From positions 22,753-86,752 of the forward strand of contig DDUU01000058.1 in the NCBI GenBank assembly GCA_002344965.1: a stretch of DNA of 64,000 nucleotides, given 5' to 3'. The position numbers and the translations under genes were made by a program. The notes below the pieces were generated by a model. That model saw only the letters and a program-made list of their open reading frames with translations. It had not been told where the DNA came from and did no database searches. Positions 37,131-46,232 of this stretch are shown here, piece by piece (the stretch's first letter is position 1; the number at the start of each line of letters is the position of its first letter). Source of the DNA: Candidatus Tepidiaquacellales bacterium UBA2330. Its GTDB lineage: Bacteria > Bacteroidota > Ignavibacteria > Tepidaquicellales > Tepidaquicellaceae.

Positions 37131-38546
37131 TTAAATATTGGGGACAGGATTTACTCCTTCAGGTATCAATCCGTTTTTTCTGAGATGATCAGTAAATCTA
37201 AATAAAAGAAGATCATTATATTTTCTTGCTGCTATCTGTACGCCGTACGGCAATCCGGAGGGAGAGACAAAAACCGGACAGCTGACTACTGGTAAATGAC
37301 TTAAAGTCCACATAAGCGACGGATCGGGTTCTTCACTTTCCTCTCTTGCCGGAGCTTCTCCTGCAGTGCTTAGAGAAATTATAATATCCGTGCATTCAAA
37401 ATATTTATCCACCTCTCCGGATATTATTTCCTGATCTCTCAGTGACTTATGATACTGTTCCACAGTAATTTTATTTCCCCTGTCAAAAATTTCCCGCATT
37501 ACAGGTGAAATGAATTCCGGCTTTTTAAACTCTTCCTGAAAATAATATGACAATGTCTTGTCATAAATCATCTGATGAACGTCATGACTCCGCTCTGTCA
37601 CAGCCGGAAGTTTCGTATCCGTCATTTCAATATCATCAGTAGCCGATATTTTTTCAATAAAGTCTTCCATTTCTTTCTTCGCATAATCTGGTGCAAAATC
37701 CCATGTATGCGTCTTCGCAAATTTAACACGCCATTTGCTCCCTGCCTTTTTATTTTGTCTGACTTCATCAGTTAACGCCTTATGACTCAAAGGATAATTT
37801 GATCCGTGCACTCTCATTATATCAAATATAGTTTCAATGTCTTCATACTTTGAAGCAAAGAAACCAATAGTGTCAAGACTGTCTGTCGTCTTCAGCATAC
37901 CTGTCCTTGGTATAAGTCCGAATGACGGCTTACAGCCGTAAACTCCGCAAAAGCTCGCCGGACGTACTATTGAACCGGCTGTCTGAGTTCCGATAGAAAA
38001 CGGAACCATTCCAAGCGAAACTGCTACAGCCGATCCGCTCGATGATGTGCCTGGTGTCTTCGTTATATCATGAGGGTTCAGACAGTTACCGATCGCATGT
38101 ACTGCGAATTCAGCAGTGTCTGTCTTCCCGGGAATTACCGCTCCTTCCTGCTTAAGATAAAATATAACTCTCGAATCATTTCCGGATGTAAAATTTTTCC
38201 ATAAGGGACTTCCCATTTGTGTCGGGAAATCATAAGTATTAAATATATCCTTAATCCCGGCGGGAATTCCTTCAAGTCTTCTTATCTTATTACCGGCTTT
38301 TATTCTCTGTGAAATTTTCTCCGCCTGCTTAAGTAAATTTTCCCTGTCATAAATTACGAATACATTATACTTATCATTATATTTTTCAATTCTCTTAAGA
38401 CACTCCTCTGCAATCTCTTCAGGAGTTATTCTGCCTTCGCTGAGCATCTTTGTAATTCCGCAAATGCTTTTTTCCAGAAAAATATTCTTTTCTAATGTCA
38501 GCTCTTCCAAATTATTTGCCCTCTCTCTTTTTTTCTTCCTTCTCAA
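37131..38546 (-). CDS. amidase-signature enzyme (GatA-like), candidate ammonia supplier to the adjacent PP-loop amidotransferase
   Basis: The amidase signature is intact: the catalytic Lys in GIPAGIKDIFNTYD near residue 93, the cis-Ser region GTSSSGSAVAVSLG near 168, and the nucleophile segment GTQTAGSIVRPASFCGVYGCKP near 190. The frame opens at an ATG at 38546, inside the upstream gene, but a TTG at 38510 lies 2 bp past that gene's stop and is preceded by a purine-rich GAGAGGG, so it is the likelier start and removes a 12-residue basic leader. GatA-type enzymes release ammonia from Gln or amides. Its tight link to a WbpG/PseA homologue suggests it feeds ammonia to it, which is inference. Confidence 0.8.
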   Translation of the reverse strand: MRRKKKRERANNLEELTLEKNIFLEKSICGITKMLSEGRITPEEIAEECLKRIEKYNDKYNVFVIYDRENLLKQAEKISQRIKAGNKIRRLEGIPAGIKDIFNTYDFPTQMGSPLWKNFTSGNDSRVIFYLKQEGAVIPGKTDTAEFAVHAIGNCLNPHDITKTPGTSSSGSAVAVSLGMVPFSIGTQTAGSIVRPASFCGVYGCKPSFGLIPRTGMLKTTDSLDTIGFFASKYEDIETIFDIMRVHGSNYPLSHKALTDEVRQNKKAGSKWRVKFAKTHTWDFAPDYAKKEMEDFIEKISATDDIEMTDTKLPAVTERSHDVHQMIYDKTLSYYFQEEFKKPEFISPVMREIFDRGNKITVEQYHKSLRDQEIISGEVDKYFECTDIIISLSTAGEAPAREESEEPDPSLMWTLSHLPVVSCPVFVSPSGLPYGVQIAARKYNDLLLFRFTDHLRKNGLIPEGVNPVPNI

Positions 38547-39711
38547 TCAGCTGCTGTGCAAAAGGAAGTATCCTCTCTTTATTCTTTCTTGTCTTCTGAA
38601 TCACCGGCAGTTCAATATTTTTAATCACGTCAAGTCTTTTCTCTTTCATCATTTTATAAAATTCCTCCCTGCTTATGCCGGTTATCTTCAGATAATATTC
38701 CAGTGATTCGGGAATTTCCATATCAAAAGAATTTGCAAGCTCAAATCCTTCCTCTCTTGTAAGCAGTCCGTTTCTGACATCTACGCTCGCCTGATAAGTA
38801 GATCTTCCGTAACCTCTCTTTAAAAAATTTGTAAAGTCATGCATTCCCGGCATTATGCATTCTGCGCTTTTGTATCCTTTGTATGTTCCTTCAATCTCCG
38901 TTTCCTTCCATCCGTATGTGTCTCTTACAAATTCCATCTGCCTTTCGTCATCCCAGAATATATAGTCTCCGAGATGCATTAATCTGACTCCCGCATCCTC
39001 CAGTTCCTTAAGCGTGGGAAAGAAAAAGGGCTTCATATCTTTTTCTGAAATATAATCACAAACCATATCTTTCGGATCTCTTTTACCAGATACTTTCATA
39101 AAATAATCTACGTTAAATTCCATCAGCGGATTTTTATAAGATGATCTTCCGGAAGACTCGGCAATTGATTCACCGAATATCAGCAAAGGAATTTTAAATC
39201 TTACGGCTGCCTGCAAAGCAAAAGCCGGCACTCCGGTGTGACAATGCCAGCATGTATCGCCGATTGCCTCAAGCGATTTTTTTGCAAGTCTGTTTACAAG
39301 GTCACGGTTCGGCGTGAACATAATATGATCCACGTTAAACTTCTCCAGAGAATTAAGTAGATTGTACCAGCCCGTTTCGCTGAACCAGTTGTGGCTGAAT
39401 GTCAATGCAAGAGGTTTCATGTTGTAAACCTTTGTCAGTACGTGCAGCTGAAAAGTACTGTCCTTTCCTCCGCTTATCGGCACTATGCAGTCATAATTAT
39501 TTCCCGCCATTTGTTTTGCCGTATCAAGAATTTCTCTGAGCTGTTTTTCCTTTTCCACCCAGTCTATGTGTATCTTTTGCTCTGATGACTGACATGCCTG
39601 GCATATACCCATTTCATCAAACTTAACTCCCTCCTGCGTTTCAGGAATACAGCATCTGATACAATACTGCACTCCTTTCATAAGCTGCTCATTTAATTTT
39701 AATTCACTCAT
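38512..39711 (-). CDS. N-acetyl sugar amidotransferase (WbpG/PseA family)
   Basis: This 399-aa protein has YCIRCCIPETQEGVKFDEMGICQAC at residues 16-40 (Cys-rich metal site) and the PP-loop CIVPISGGKDSTFQLHVLTKVY near 84. DTCWHCHTGVPAFAL near 168 adds further cysteines. The family converts an N-acetyl group on a sugar to acetamidino using ATP and ammonia, as in ManNAc3NAmA and pseudaminic acid derivatives. The usual HisH/HisF partners are absent from the window; an amidase gene follows immediately. It lies 1 bp upstream of the amidase when the TTG start is used. Confidence 0.87.
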   Translation of the reverse strand: MSELKLNEQLMKGVQYCIRCCIPETQEGVKFDEMGICQACQSSEQKIHIDWVEKEKQLREILDTAKQMAGNNYDCIVPISGGKDSTFQLHVLTKVYNMKPLALTFSHNWFSETGWYNLLNSLEKFNVDHIMFTPNRDLVNRLAKKSLEAIGDTCWHCHTGVPAFALQAAVRFKIPLLIFGESIAESSGRSSYKNPLMEFNVDYFMKVSGKRDPKDMVCDYISEKDMKPFFFPTLKELEDAGVRLMHLGDYIFWDDERQMEFVRDTYGWKETEIEGTYKGYKSAECIMPGMHDFTNFLKRGYGRSTYQASVDVRNGLLTREEGFELANSFDMEIPESLEYYLKITGISREEFYKMMKEKRLDVIKNIELPVIQKTRKNKERILPFAQQLIEKEEKKREGK

Positions 39712-40272
39712 TTATTTTTTACCTTTAACTTTCATTTCAAATTCTTTTTTTAAAATTGAATAAATTCCTGCGTCAAGATATTTACCTTCCTTGTATAATA
39801 TCTGACGAAGCACTCCTTCGCGTTTCATACCTGACTTTTCACAAACTTTTATCATCCCTTTGTTTGCAAGCGTCTGACCTGATGAAATTCTGTTCAGGTT
39901 CAGCGTGTCAAAACCATACTCTATCAACAGCCTGTACACTTCACTCGCAATGCCTTTGCCCCAGTATTTCTTATCGCCGATTATTATCGCAAGTTCAGCG
40001 CTTCTGTTTATCCTGTCAATTTTCTGAATAGCTGCATTGCCAATATGCAAATTATTCTTTTTCCATCTTATTGCAAACGCTGCTTCATCTTTGCTCTTTT
40101 CAAGATTTTCAATGTATGCAACTGTCTTTGACCTTGTATTGGGAAATGTTGCATGTGAATTGTCTCTGCAAACTTCTTTATCATTAAGCCAGCTTATATA
40201 CTTTTCGGAAATATCAGCTTTTGATAAAGGCGACAGATAAATTTTGCTTCCGATTAAAAAAGGATTGATCAT
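39712..40272 (-). CDS. GNAT family N-acetyltransferase (RimJ/PseH/SpsD-like)
   Basis: This 186-aa protein has the GNAT acetyl-CoA loop ELAIIIGDKKYWGKGIASEVYRLLIEYGF near residues 92-120 and the typical SGQTLANKGMIKVCEKSGMKREGVLRQ C-terminal pattern. RimJ/RimL-like acetyltransferases in nonulosonate clusters (PseH, LegH, SpsD) N-acetylate a 4-amino-sugar nucleotide. The gene abuts the amidotransferase gene with no gap, fitting acetylation followed by conversion to acetamidino. Confidence 0.8.
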   Translation of the reverse strand: MINPFLIGSKIYLSPLSKADISEKYISWLNDKEVCRDNSHATFPNTRSKTVAYIENLEKSKDEAAFAIRWKKNNLHIGNAAIQKIDRINRSAELAIIIGDKKYWGKGIASEVYRLLIEYGFDTLNLNRISSGQTLANKGMIKVCEKSGMKREGVLRQILYKEGKYLDAGIYSILKKEFEMKVKGKK

Positions 40273-40286
40273 TTTAATAAATTAAT

Positions 40287-41342
40287 TTAATGCCTGCTTA
40301 AGTATAAACAATCTGTGATAACATTTAAGCAGTTATTAATTCCGCCGCCAAAAACATTTCCTTCAGGCATTAATACTGATCCTGAATTCAAAGCATTTAT
40401 AATTTCTGTTTTACTTGCTTCCGTCGGCTTTATTCCTGCAGTTTCAAAAGCATTGCGAAGAGAATCTTTAATAGGAAATAAATTCAGACTGAATGTCTTA
40501 ATGTTTTCTGCGCGCGCTTCAAATAAGGCGATTGAATTGTACCCGAATACTATATCAGATTCTGAAAGCAGACCTGACATCCTGTCGCCGCTTTCTGAAA
40601 GTCTGATATCATAATTTTCATTTCCGTGATTGTTTAAAACTTCCGATATCTCACCTGAAATATTTTCAGACGGATGCAGTCTGACTGTCAAACTTACTTT
40701 ACGTCCTGAATTTTCAGAATACTCTGATATTGATTCGGACAAAACTTTCAGCGGATGTATATCATAATTTTTTATGCCAATTATTTCAAGCGGCTGGGAT
40801 AAAAATAGTATGTTTAAATTATCTCCGGCATTCTGATTGAATTCTTTCCTGCCTTTATTAAAAATTTTATCCAGATACGGATGACCTGTTACATAAATTT
40901 TATTTTCCGGAAATCCTTCTTCCGTCATTTCCTGTTTTGTATAATCATCCATAACGCATATATTATCTTTTATCTTGCCCGTTTCATGATCTGAATAGAG
41001 CCACCTTCTTTTATAATCCTTCCAGTAATCAAGTATCACAACGCTCGGAGTGTTTTCCCTGTAAGCGAGGTTGCGGAATTGCTGTTCAGCATTTCCTCCG
41101 CCTGTTCCGGTCAGCAGCAGATCCGGAGTTGTGTCTCTGAATATTTCTTCCGCTGTCTCTTTGCTGATCATTGATTCTATTTCCTTATACTTAAATCCTG
41201 CGCCTTCTGCAATTTCTTTGCTTAGTTTTCCTGAGTAAACCGTCAGTTCTGTTTCCGTATTTTTCCTTAACTCTTCTGCAGCTGCTGTAACAGCTAATCC
41301 GCCGCCGGGATCATCAAAGACCGTCAGCACTTTTTTCTTCAT
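40287..41342 (-). CDS. GT-B fold protein, possible SpsG/PseG-like nucleotide-sugar hydrolase or glycosyltransferase
   Basis: The 351-aa sequence starts VLTVFDDPGGGLAVTAAAEEL, a glycine-rich GT-B loop. PDLLLTGTGGGNAEQQF near residue 74, NKIYVTGHPYLDKIF near 146 and SDIVFGYNSIALFEARAENIKTFSLNL near 258 indicate two Rossmann halves and a CDP/UDP-binding C-lobe. The order here (GNAT, this gene, DegT, SpsF, NeuB) parallels spsD/G/C/F/E of Bacillus spore-coat loci, so a PseG/SpsG-type UDP-sugar hydrolase is possible. No diagnostic PseG motif was recognised. Confidence 0.5.
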   Translation of the reverse strand: MKKKVLTVFDDPGGGLAVTAAAEELRKNTETELTVYSGKLSKEIAEGAGFKYKEIESMISKETAEEIFRDTTPDLLLTGTGGGNAEQQFRNLAYRENTPSVVILDYWKDYKRRWLYSDHETGKIKDNICVMDDYTKQEMTEEGFPENKIYVTGHPYLDKIFNKGRKEFNQNAGDNLNILFLSQPLEIIGIKNYDIHPLKVLSESISEYSENSGRKVSLTVRLHPSENISGEISEVLNNHGNENYDIRLSESGDRMSGLLSESDIVFGYNSIALFEARAENIKTFSLNLFPIKDSLRNAFETAGIKPTEASKTEIINALNSGSVLMPEGNVFGGGINNCLNVITDCLYLSRH

Positions 41343-42662
41343 TTATGCAGTTACTGTTTTTTTCATCTCGTATTCTTTCAGCTCATTCAAATTCTCATAT
41401 ACTTTGTAATAAGCGTTTACTACATCTTCAAGATCTGTTTTAGAAAAACTCGGTCTCATAAATTCATGAGTGAACACTTCTTCAAAAAACATTCTTTCCG
41501 TTACTGGACAAAGACCTCTTTCATAAGAGACTTTCCCGTCGTATCTCGGACAGTTGAATGAACACTTATGAAGTCTCTGCTGATAAATCGGCTGAAGATA
41601 CAACGGCGGCGCAAATCCGCTGCCGATGATCGGCGTACTTTCTCTCAGCACCATCGTGGGCAGTTCCGCTTTCAGTGCATCGACAAATGTATTTCTGTGA
41701 ATACCGGTGATCTCTTTATTGAATTTAAAAGTCTGCTGATAATAAACATGCTTACAACCTTCTTTCACTGCCGGCGGAGTTATACCGGGCAGCTTCCCGA
41801 TTATTCCCGAAAGGTAATCTGCATTCGCTATCCTTCTCTCTATTAGGTCAGGAAGTTTTTTAAGCTGCTCAATTCCGATTGCAGCTTCGATCTCAGGCAT
41901 TCTGTAATTAAATCCGAAAGTATTCCAGATGTCTTTTGTTTTCTTGCCTTCCACTACTGCTTCCCCGTGATTTCTTATCAGCTGAATTTTCTCGGCAATG
42001 ACAGGATCATTCGTAACTATCATACCGCCTTCTCCTGTGTGAATATGCTTGTGATAGTTCAGACTGAATACTCCGACATCACCGATTCCTCCTACAAATT
42101 TTCCTTTATAAACTGACATCGGCGACTGCGCGCAGTCTTCTATGACTTTCAGATTATGCTTCTTAGCAATTGCCATTATCTCATCCATCTCGGAAGGATG
42201 CCCGCATATATGTACAAGTAAAATTGCTTTTGTGCGTTCGTTAATGTTCGCTTCAATGCTTTTCGGATCAAGACAAAAAGTATCTTCATCAATATCTGCG
42301 AATACCGGTACTGCTCCGTATATCAGCGGCGCGATCGCACCTGCAGTCATAGTGTAAGGCGAAACAATAACTTCATCACCCGGTCCGATATCACAAGCAC
42401 CTATGCTTGAATAAAGTCCGGATGTATTTGAATTTACCGCCATACAATATTTCACCTCAAGCGCTTCCGCCCATTTCTTTTCAAACTCTTTTACCATCGG
42501 TCCTCCGGAGAAATCCGGATTCCATGATCCGACATACTGTGAAAGATTTCCGGAGTCCAGTACTTTCATCACTGCTCTTTTTTCTTCTTCACCGATTGTA
42601 TTACTCTGGGGAAAAATTTTTGTGCGTACAGGCGAGCCGCCTGTTAATGCTAATTTTGCCAT
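41343..42662 (-). CDS. DegT/DnrJ/EryC1/StrS aminotransferase, long form
   Basis: This 439-aa PLP enzyme begins LALTGGSPVRTKIFP, typical of the AHBA-synthase/inosamine-transaminase-like branch. NSNTSGLYSSI near residue 78, VIEDCAQSPMSVYKG near 173 and the PLP lysine in FSLNYHKHIHTGEGG near 207 are present. A Cys-containing insert (CSFNCPRY...GLCPVTE, about 371-392) is unusual for the smaller sugar transaminases. It overlaps the upstream oxidoreductase by 13 bp, suggesting oxidation then amination of the same sugar for the nonulosonate-like product. Confidence 0.83.
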   Translation of the reverse strand: MAKLALTGGSPVRTKIFPQSNTIGEEEKRAVMKVLDSGNLSQYVGSWNPDFSGGPMVKEFEKKWAEALEVKYCMAVNSNTSGLYSSIGACDIGPGDEVIVSPYTMTAGAIAPLIYGAVPVFADIDEDTFCLDPKSIEANINERTKAILLVHICGHPSEMDEIMAIAKKHNLKVIEDCAQSPMSVYKGKFVGGIGDVGVFSLNYHKHIHTGEGGMIVTNDPVIAEKIQLIRNHGEAVVEGKKTKDIWNTFGFNYRMPEIEAAIGIEQLKKLPDLIERRIANADYLSGIIGKLPGITPPAVKEGCKHVYYQQTFKFNKEITGIHRNTFVDALKAELPTMVLRESTPIIGSGFAPPLYLQPIYQQRLHKCSFNCPRYDGKVSYERGLCPVTERMFFEEVFTHEFMRPSFSKTDLEDVVNAYYKVYENLNELKEYEMKKTVTA

Positions 42663-43642
42663 ATACTTTTTTCTCTGATTCTTTTTATCAGTTTGAATAT
42701 TTTTATAGAATTTTCTGAATTGGATCTTATTCCTGTATTACCCGTCATCACTTCAAAAATATTTTCATAAGCTTCAGGTAAAGCTCTTTCAAATTTTACC
42801 TTTTCCGCGCAGATACATTCGTAGATTTTATAACCTTTGAATAAAGGATTTTCATTATTCGTATATATTTCTATTTCCCCTTTGTAATTGTATTTTATCC
42901 TTCCCAGCGTTCCGATTATATCTATCTCTGCAAATGAAAGTTTATCAATATCCAAAGCTATGAATATTATTTCAGGTCCATTGCTGTATTTTAAAATAAA
43001 ACTTACTGACTTATCTTCATCAGTGATTCCCCTCTTTTCAGAAATGCTGATCACGTCGTCTGGCTCACCGAAATACCATAAGGCAATGTCTATGTAATGC
43101 GAAGCGTTGTGAACAAGTCCTCTCGAATAATAAAAAGTTACGGATTCTATTTTGCCGATTTTATTTTCATCAATACTCTTTTTAATCTCTTCAAACTCAT
43201 TCAGGAATCTTCTTGTATAGTTTACCTGCAGCGGAATTTCAGCTTCATTATATTTTCTGCTGACCTCTTTGATTTCCTCAAAGGTTTTAGCCAGCGGCTT
43301 TTCACAGAAAACAAATTTTGGTTTGAATTTTAAAATATCAGTAAGAATAGGATAATGCGATTCATCATCCGATGCAATTGTTACTAAATCAGGCTTTTGC
43401 TCTTCAAGCATGATCCTGTAATCATCATACTTTTTAATTCCGGATTGATTATCAATTATATTCAGCGCATTGAGATTAGTATCTGCAACTGAAACTAATT
43501 TAAAATGATCTGAAATATTCAGCGCACGGAAATGAGTTAGAGCTTCATTAGATTTTAACTCACTTCCCTTATCTTTGTCAAACAGATAACCTATATCGCC
43601 GCATCCTATCAAAGCGGCTGTATATATTTTTGAACCGCTCAA
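42650..43642 (-). CDS. Gfo/Idh/MocA-family oxidoreductase
   Basis: This 330-aa protein has the NAD loop AALIGCGDIGYLFDKD near residue 10, the family's CEKPLAKTFEE near 112 and NASHYIDIALWYFGEP near 177 with the conserved His. It lies between a DegT aminotransferase and a cytidylyltransferase and overlaps both. It probably supplies a keto sugar for the transaminase. Substrate unknown. Confidence 0.82.
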   Translation of the reverse strand: MSGSKIYTAALIGCGDIGYLFDKDKGSELKSNEALTHFRALNISDHFKLVSVADTNLNALNIIDNQSGIKKYDDYRIMLEEQKPDLVTIASDDESHYPILTDILKFKPKFVFCEKPLAKTFEEIKEVSRKYNEAEIPLQVNYTRRFLNEFEEIKKSIDENKIGKIESVTFYYSRGLVHNASHYIDIALWYFGEPDDVISISEKRGITDEDKSVSFILKYSNGPEIIFIALDIDKLSFAEIDIIGTLGRIKYNYKGEIEIYTNNENPLFKGYKIYECICAEKVKFERALPEAYENIFEVMTGNTGIRSNSENSIKIFKLIKRIREKSIWQN

Positions 43643-44460
43643 AGGTTTGAGACTGTTTTTTGAATTACCTGCGAATTTATTTTCAGCAGATCTTTATTCT
43701 TATCAAGAAAATTAAGAATATCTTCCAGACCGAATTCAGGATTTATTCCGGATAATTCTGTATAAACTTTTTCTATGAACTGGAAATCCTCAGCTGTATC
43801 CAGCGCAAGTCTCACTTTATAATCTCTTTTCCATTCGTCAGGAGTATCAACGTTCAGCAGTTTGTATTTGTCTTTTCCCGTTCTGAAAAAATACAGCGAT
43901 ACATGCTCCCTGTCTTCGGGATCATCCGTGATCTCACTGATGTGTTTCAGATCATTGTATGTAAATACCCTGATATCCATTCCGATCGGAATTTCACGTT
44001 CCTGATTTTCCACATATCCTATGTTTGTTACATAGTCATATTCCGGATATTGATTCAGATATTCCTCAATTACTTTATCCATAACTTCAGGATCCATAAG
44101 CGGGCAGTCGCCGGTAACTTCTACTATCAGATCTCCTTTTACGGATTCCGCAGCGCCAACTACACGTCCGAGTACATCTTCCTCGCTCCCTCTGAAGACG
44201 GGAATATTTATTTTTTTTCCGAGAAGTTCTATTGGGTCATCAGCTTTATTGTCAGTAGCAGCAATAACAATTTCGTTTAAGTATTTCGATCTCTTCAGTC
44301 TTTCGATGAGTATCTGCAGAACGGGTTTTCCTCCCATTTCCATCAGCACTTTTCCCGGCAGCCTGCTTGAAGTCATGCGGGCTTCTATTGACGCAATTAT
44401 TTTCCCTTCGAATTTCAATCTATTTTTTTCTGAAAAGGAATGTAGAATCCACATCGTCAT
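43639..44460 (-). CDS. SpsF-type cytidylyltransferase (acylneuraminate cytidylyltransferase superfamily)
   Basis: The CTP-binding start IIASIEARMTSSRLPGKVLMEMGGKPVLQ, the metal region VEVTGDCPLMDPEVMDKVIEEYL and RLALDTAEDF identify the SpsF/NeuA/KdsB-like family. The frame opens inside the upstream gene at 44460, but TTG at 44418, immediately after that gene's TAG, gives a more natural start and a protein of about 259 aa. Next to the methylase and NeuB genes it most likely makes the CMP-activated nonulosonate. Confidence 0.84.
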   Translation of the reverse strand: MTMWILHSFSEKNRLKFEGKIIASIEARMTSSRLPGKVLMEMGGKPVLQILIERLKRSKYLNEIVIAATDNKADDPIELLGKKINIPVFRGSEEDVLGRVVGAAESVKGDLIVEVTGDCPLMDPEVMDKVIEEYLNQYPEYDYVTNIGYVENQEREIPIGMDIRVFTYNDLKHISEITDDPEDREHVSLYFFRTGKDKYKLLNVDTPDEWKRDYKVRLALDTAEDFQFIEKVYTELSGINPEFGLEDILNFLDKNKDLLKINSQVIQKTVSNL

Positions 44461-45061
44461 TGAATGTGTATTTATACTTCTTTTCTTTTATGAGTTTCAG
44501 ATCAGGAAATAATTCAGAATACAGTCCGGCAAAATCTCTCTTCCAAGCAATGTTATTTTCTCCGTGATAGTTTTTTATTTCCGTAAGACTATCTGCATAA
44601 TATTCGCTTCCGTAGATGTAATCATTTGTACATCTGTAAATTTCGGCAAGCGCTTTACTGATATGATCCGGATTAAGATGAATCAGCACTCTGTTTGAAA
44701 ATACCATATCAAAAAATCCGTCTTTAAAAGGTATATCATATGCTGTCGCCTGTATAATGTTAATCCCTTTTGTCCTTTGTCTTGCAAGCTCAACGGCGTG
44801 AGGCTGAAGTTCAAATCCGTAAAGATTTTTAAATCCCATCTCCTGAAGATTAACCAGCTGAATGCCGATGTTGCAGCCGACTTCAAGAATTTTCATTTCC
44901 CTGTCAAGATCACCTATGAAATCCTCATTCATAGCTGTCCTTGTAATACCTATATCGCTTACATACACTTCGTCAAGAGCCTTATTGTCATAAGTGTTTC
45001 TTTCATTATACTCTTCGCCGAAATTTGTTTTCCAGACTTCTTCCTGTCTAGTAGATGACAT
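44420..45061 (-). CDS. pseudaminic acid biosynthesis-associated-type methyltransferase
   Basis: The N-terminus RQEEVWKTNFGEEYNERNTYD resembles the diagnostic start of the pseudaminic-acid-associated methylase family (W..FG.EY..RN). AdoMet motif I ILEVGCNIGIQLVNL near residue 58 and the FDMVFSNRVLIHLNPDHISKAL region near 116 complete the fold. Its 213 aa are standard. The neighbours on either side (cytidylyltransferase, NeuB synthase) fit a nonulosonate pathway, but the methylated atom is not known. Confidence 0.78.
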   Translation of the reverse strand: MSSTRQEEVWKTNFGEEYNERNTYDNKALDEVYVSDIGITRTAMNEDFIGDLDREMKILEVGCNIGIQLVNLQEMGFKNLYGFELQPHAVELARQRTKGINIIQATAYDIPFKDGFFDMVFSNRVLIHLNPDHISKALAEIYRCTNDYIYGSEYYADSLTEIKNYHGENNIAWKRDFAGLYSELFPDLKLIKEKKYKYTFNDDVDSTFLFRKK

Positions 45062-45114
45062 TATATTTCCTTTCTGATTATTTAATTTACTTTAAATTTA
45101 TTTTTTGATTTAAC

Positions 45115-46167
45115 TTACTTCAGCATTTCCCATTTTAAAACAGTGTCTTCCGGTATATCAATTAGAGCATATTTGCCTACTACAGTATTAATATCTTTCG
45201 GACTGATTCCGCTTGCAGGTCTTTTCCAGGTGAGATCTTCTGCTCTGATAACATTTCCTTTAGGAATATCCCTTTTAGCAACAAGACTTCTGCGGGCGTT
45301 TTTAATCGCTGCTTCTTCAGACTCCAGCGGTCTTTTTTTAAAATCACCTGCAATTGTAAATACTCTGTCCATCTCTTTGAAAAAAACCGCAAGATCTTCT
45401 TTGTCCATTGCATGATAATGATCGTTACCCGGTAATGCTTTGTCAAACGTAAAATGTTTTTCAAGAATTACGGCGCCGAGCAGAACCGCAGTCTTCAGCA
45501 CATCCATATTTCCGGGTAATGTATGATCAGAATATCCGGGTATAGTTTCGGGAAATTTTATTTTCTGATCCAGTATCATTCCGAGATTGGCATTTTCGTC
45601 AAGCGTTGGATAATTCAAAATGCAGTGAAGCAGGCATAACGGATTTCCGTGCTTTAAAATAAGATCCGCTGCAAATTTAATTTCGCTGATGTCAGACGCG
45701 CCAGTGGAAAGTAGTATCGGCTTACCGAAACCGCACATATATTCAATGAAGGGAATGTTTGTTATATCCGATGAAGAAATTTTAAAAACCGGCATCATGT
45801 CATTAAGAAACTCAGCAGCGTTAATATCAAAAGGCGTTGACATAAATTCTATTCCCGCTTTATCACATTCTTTCTTTAGAATTTCATATTCCTTTTTTTC
45901 AAACTTATCATATTTTCTGAAAAGCTCATGCTGGCTTTTAGTCGGCTCTTCTTTTAAATCCCAGTAATACGGACTGTCTTTTGAAGCGAGCATGTCCGCT
46001 TTGTATGTCTGAAATTTTATTGCATGAGCGCCTCCTTCAGCAGCTTCATATATCAGCCTCTTGGCAAGTTCAATATCTCCTTCATGATTTACTCCTGCCT
46101 CCGCTATTACATAAGGTCTTTGTATTTTTCCGGGATCGTAATTTTTAAATATATCTGTGATCTTCAT
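45115..46167 (-). CDS. NeuB-family nonulosonate (sialic/legionaminic/pseudaminic acid-type) synthase
   Basis: This 350-aa enzyme has a TIM-barrel domain with YVIAEAGVNHEGDIELAKRLI near residue 19, AIKFQTYKAD near 49, FMSTPFD near 108, PGYSDHT near 209 and EKHFTFDKALPGNDHYHAM near 237 (Mn2+ and substrate residues). A SAF antifreeze-like domain follows at about 285-350 (RSLVAKRDIPKGNVIRAEDLTWKRP). It condenses PEP with a 6-carbon amino sugar to give a nine-carbon alpha-keto acid. Which isomer is made cannot be decided without the missing upstream enzymes. Confidence 0.9.
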   Translation of the reverse strand: MKITDIFKNYDPGKIQRPYVIAEAGVNHEGDIELAKRLIYEAAEGGAHAIKFQTYKADMLASKDSPYYWDLKEEPTKSQHELFRKYDKFEKKEYEILKKECDKAGIEFMSTPFDINAAEFLNDMMPVFKISSSDITNIPFIEYMCGFGKPILLSTGASDISEIKFAADLILKHGNPLCLLHCILNYPTLDENANLGMILDQKIKFPETIPGYSDHTLPGNMDVLKTAVLLGAVILEKHFTFDKALPGNDHYHAMDKEDLAVFFKEMDRVFTIAGDFKKRPLESEEAAIKNARRSLVAKRDIPKGNVIRAEDLTWKRPASGISPKDINTVVGKYALIDIPEDTVLKWEMLK

Positions 46168-46232
46168 ATAAACTTTTAAACTATAATAACTTAGATCTTT
46201 TTTTATTTAAAACCATTTATTTGAAATTGTAT

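Noticed and set aside
41343..42662. DegT enzyme as an aminoethylphosphonate transaminase for the phosphonate route
   Set aside because: It is 7.6 kb away from the mutase, belongs to the nucleotide-sugar DegT family rather than the PhnW class, and sits in the nonulosonate set.
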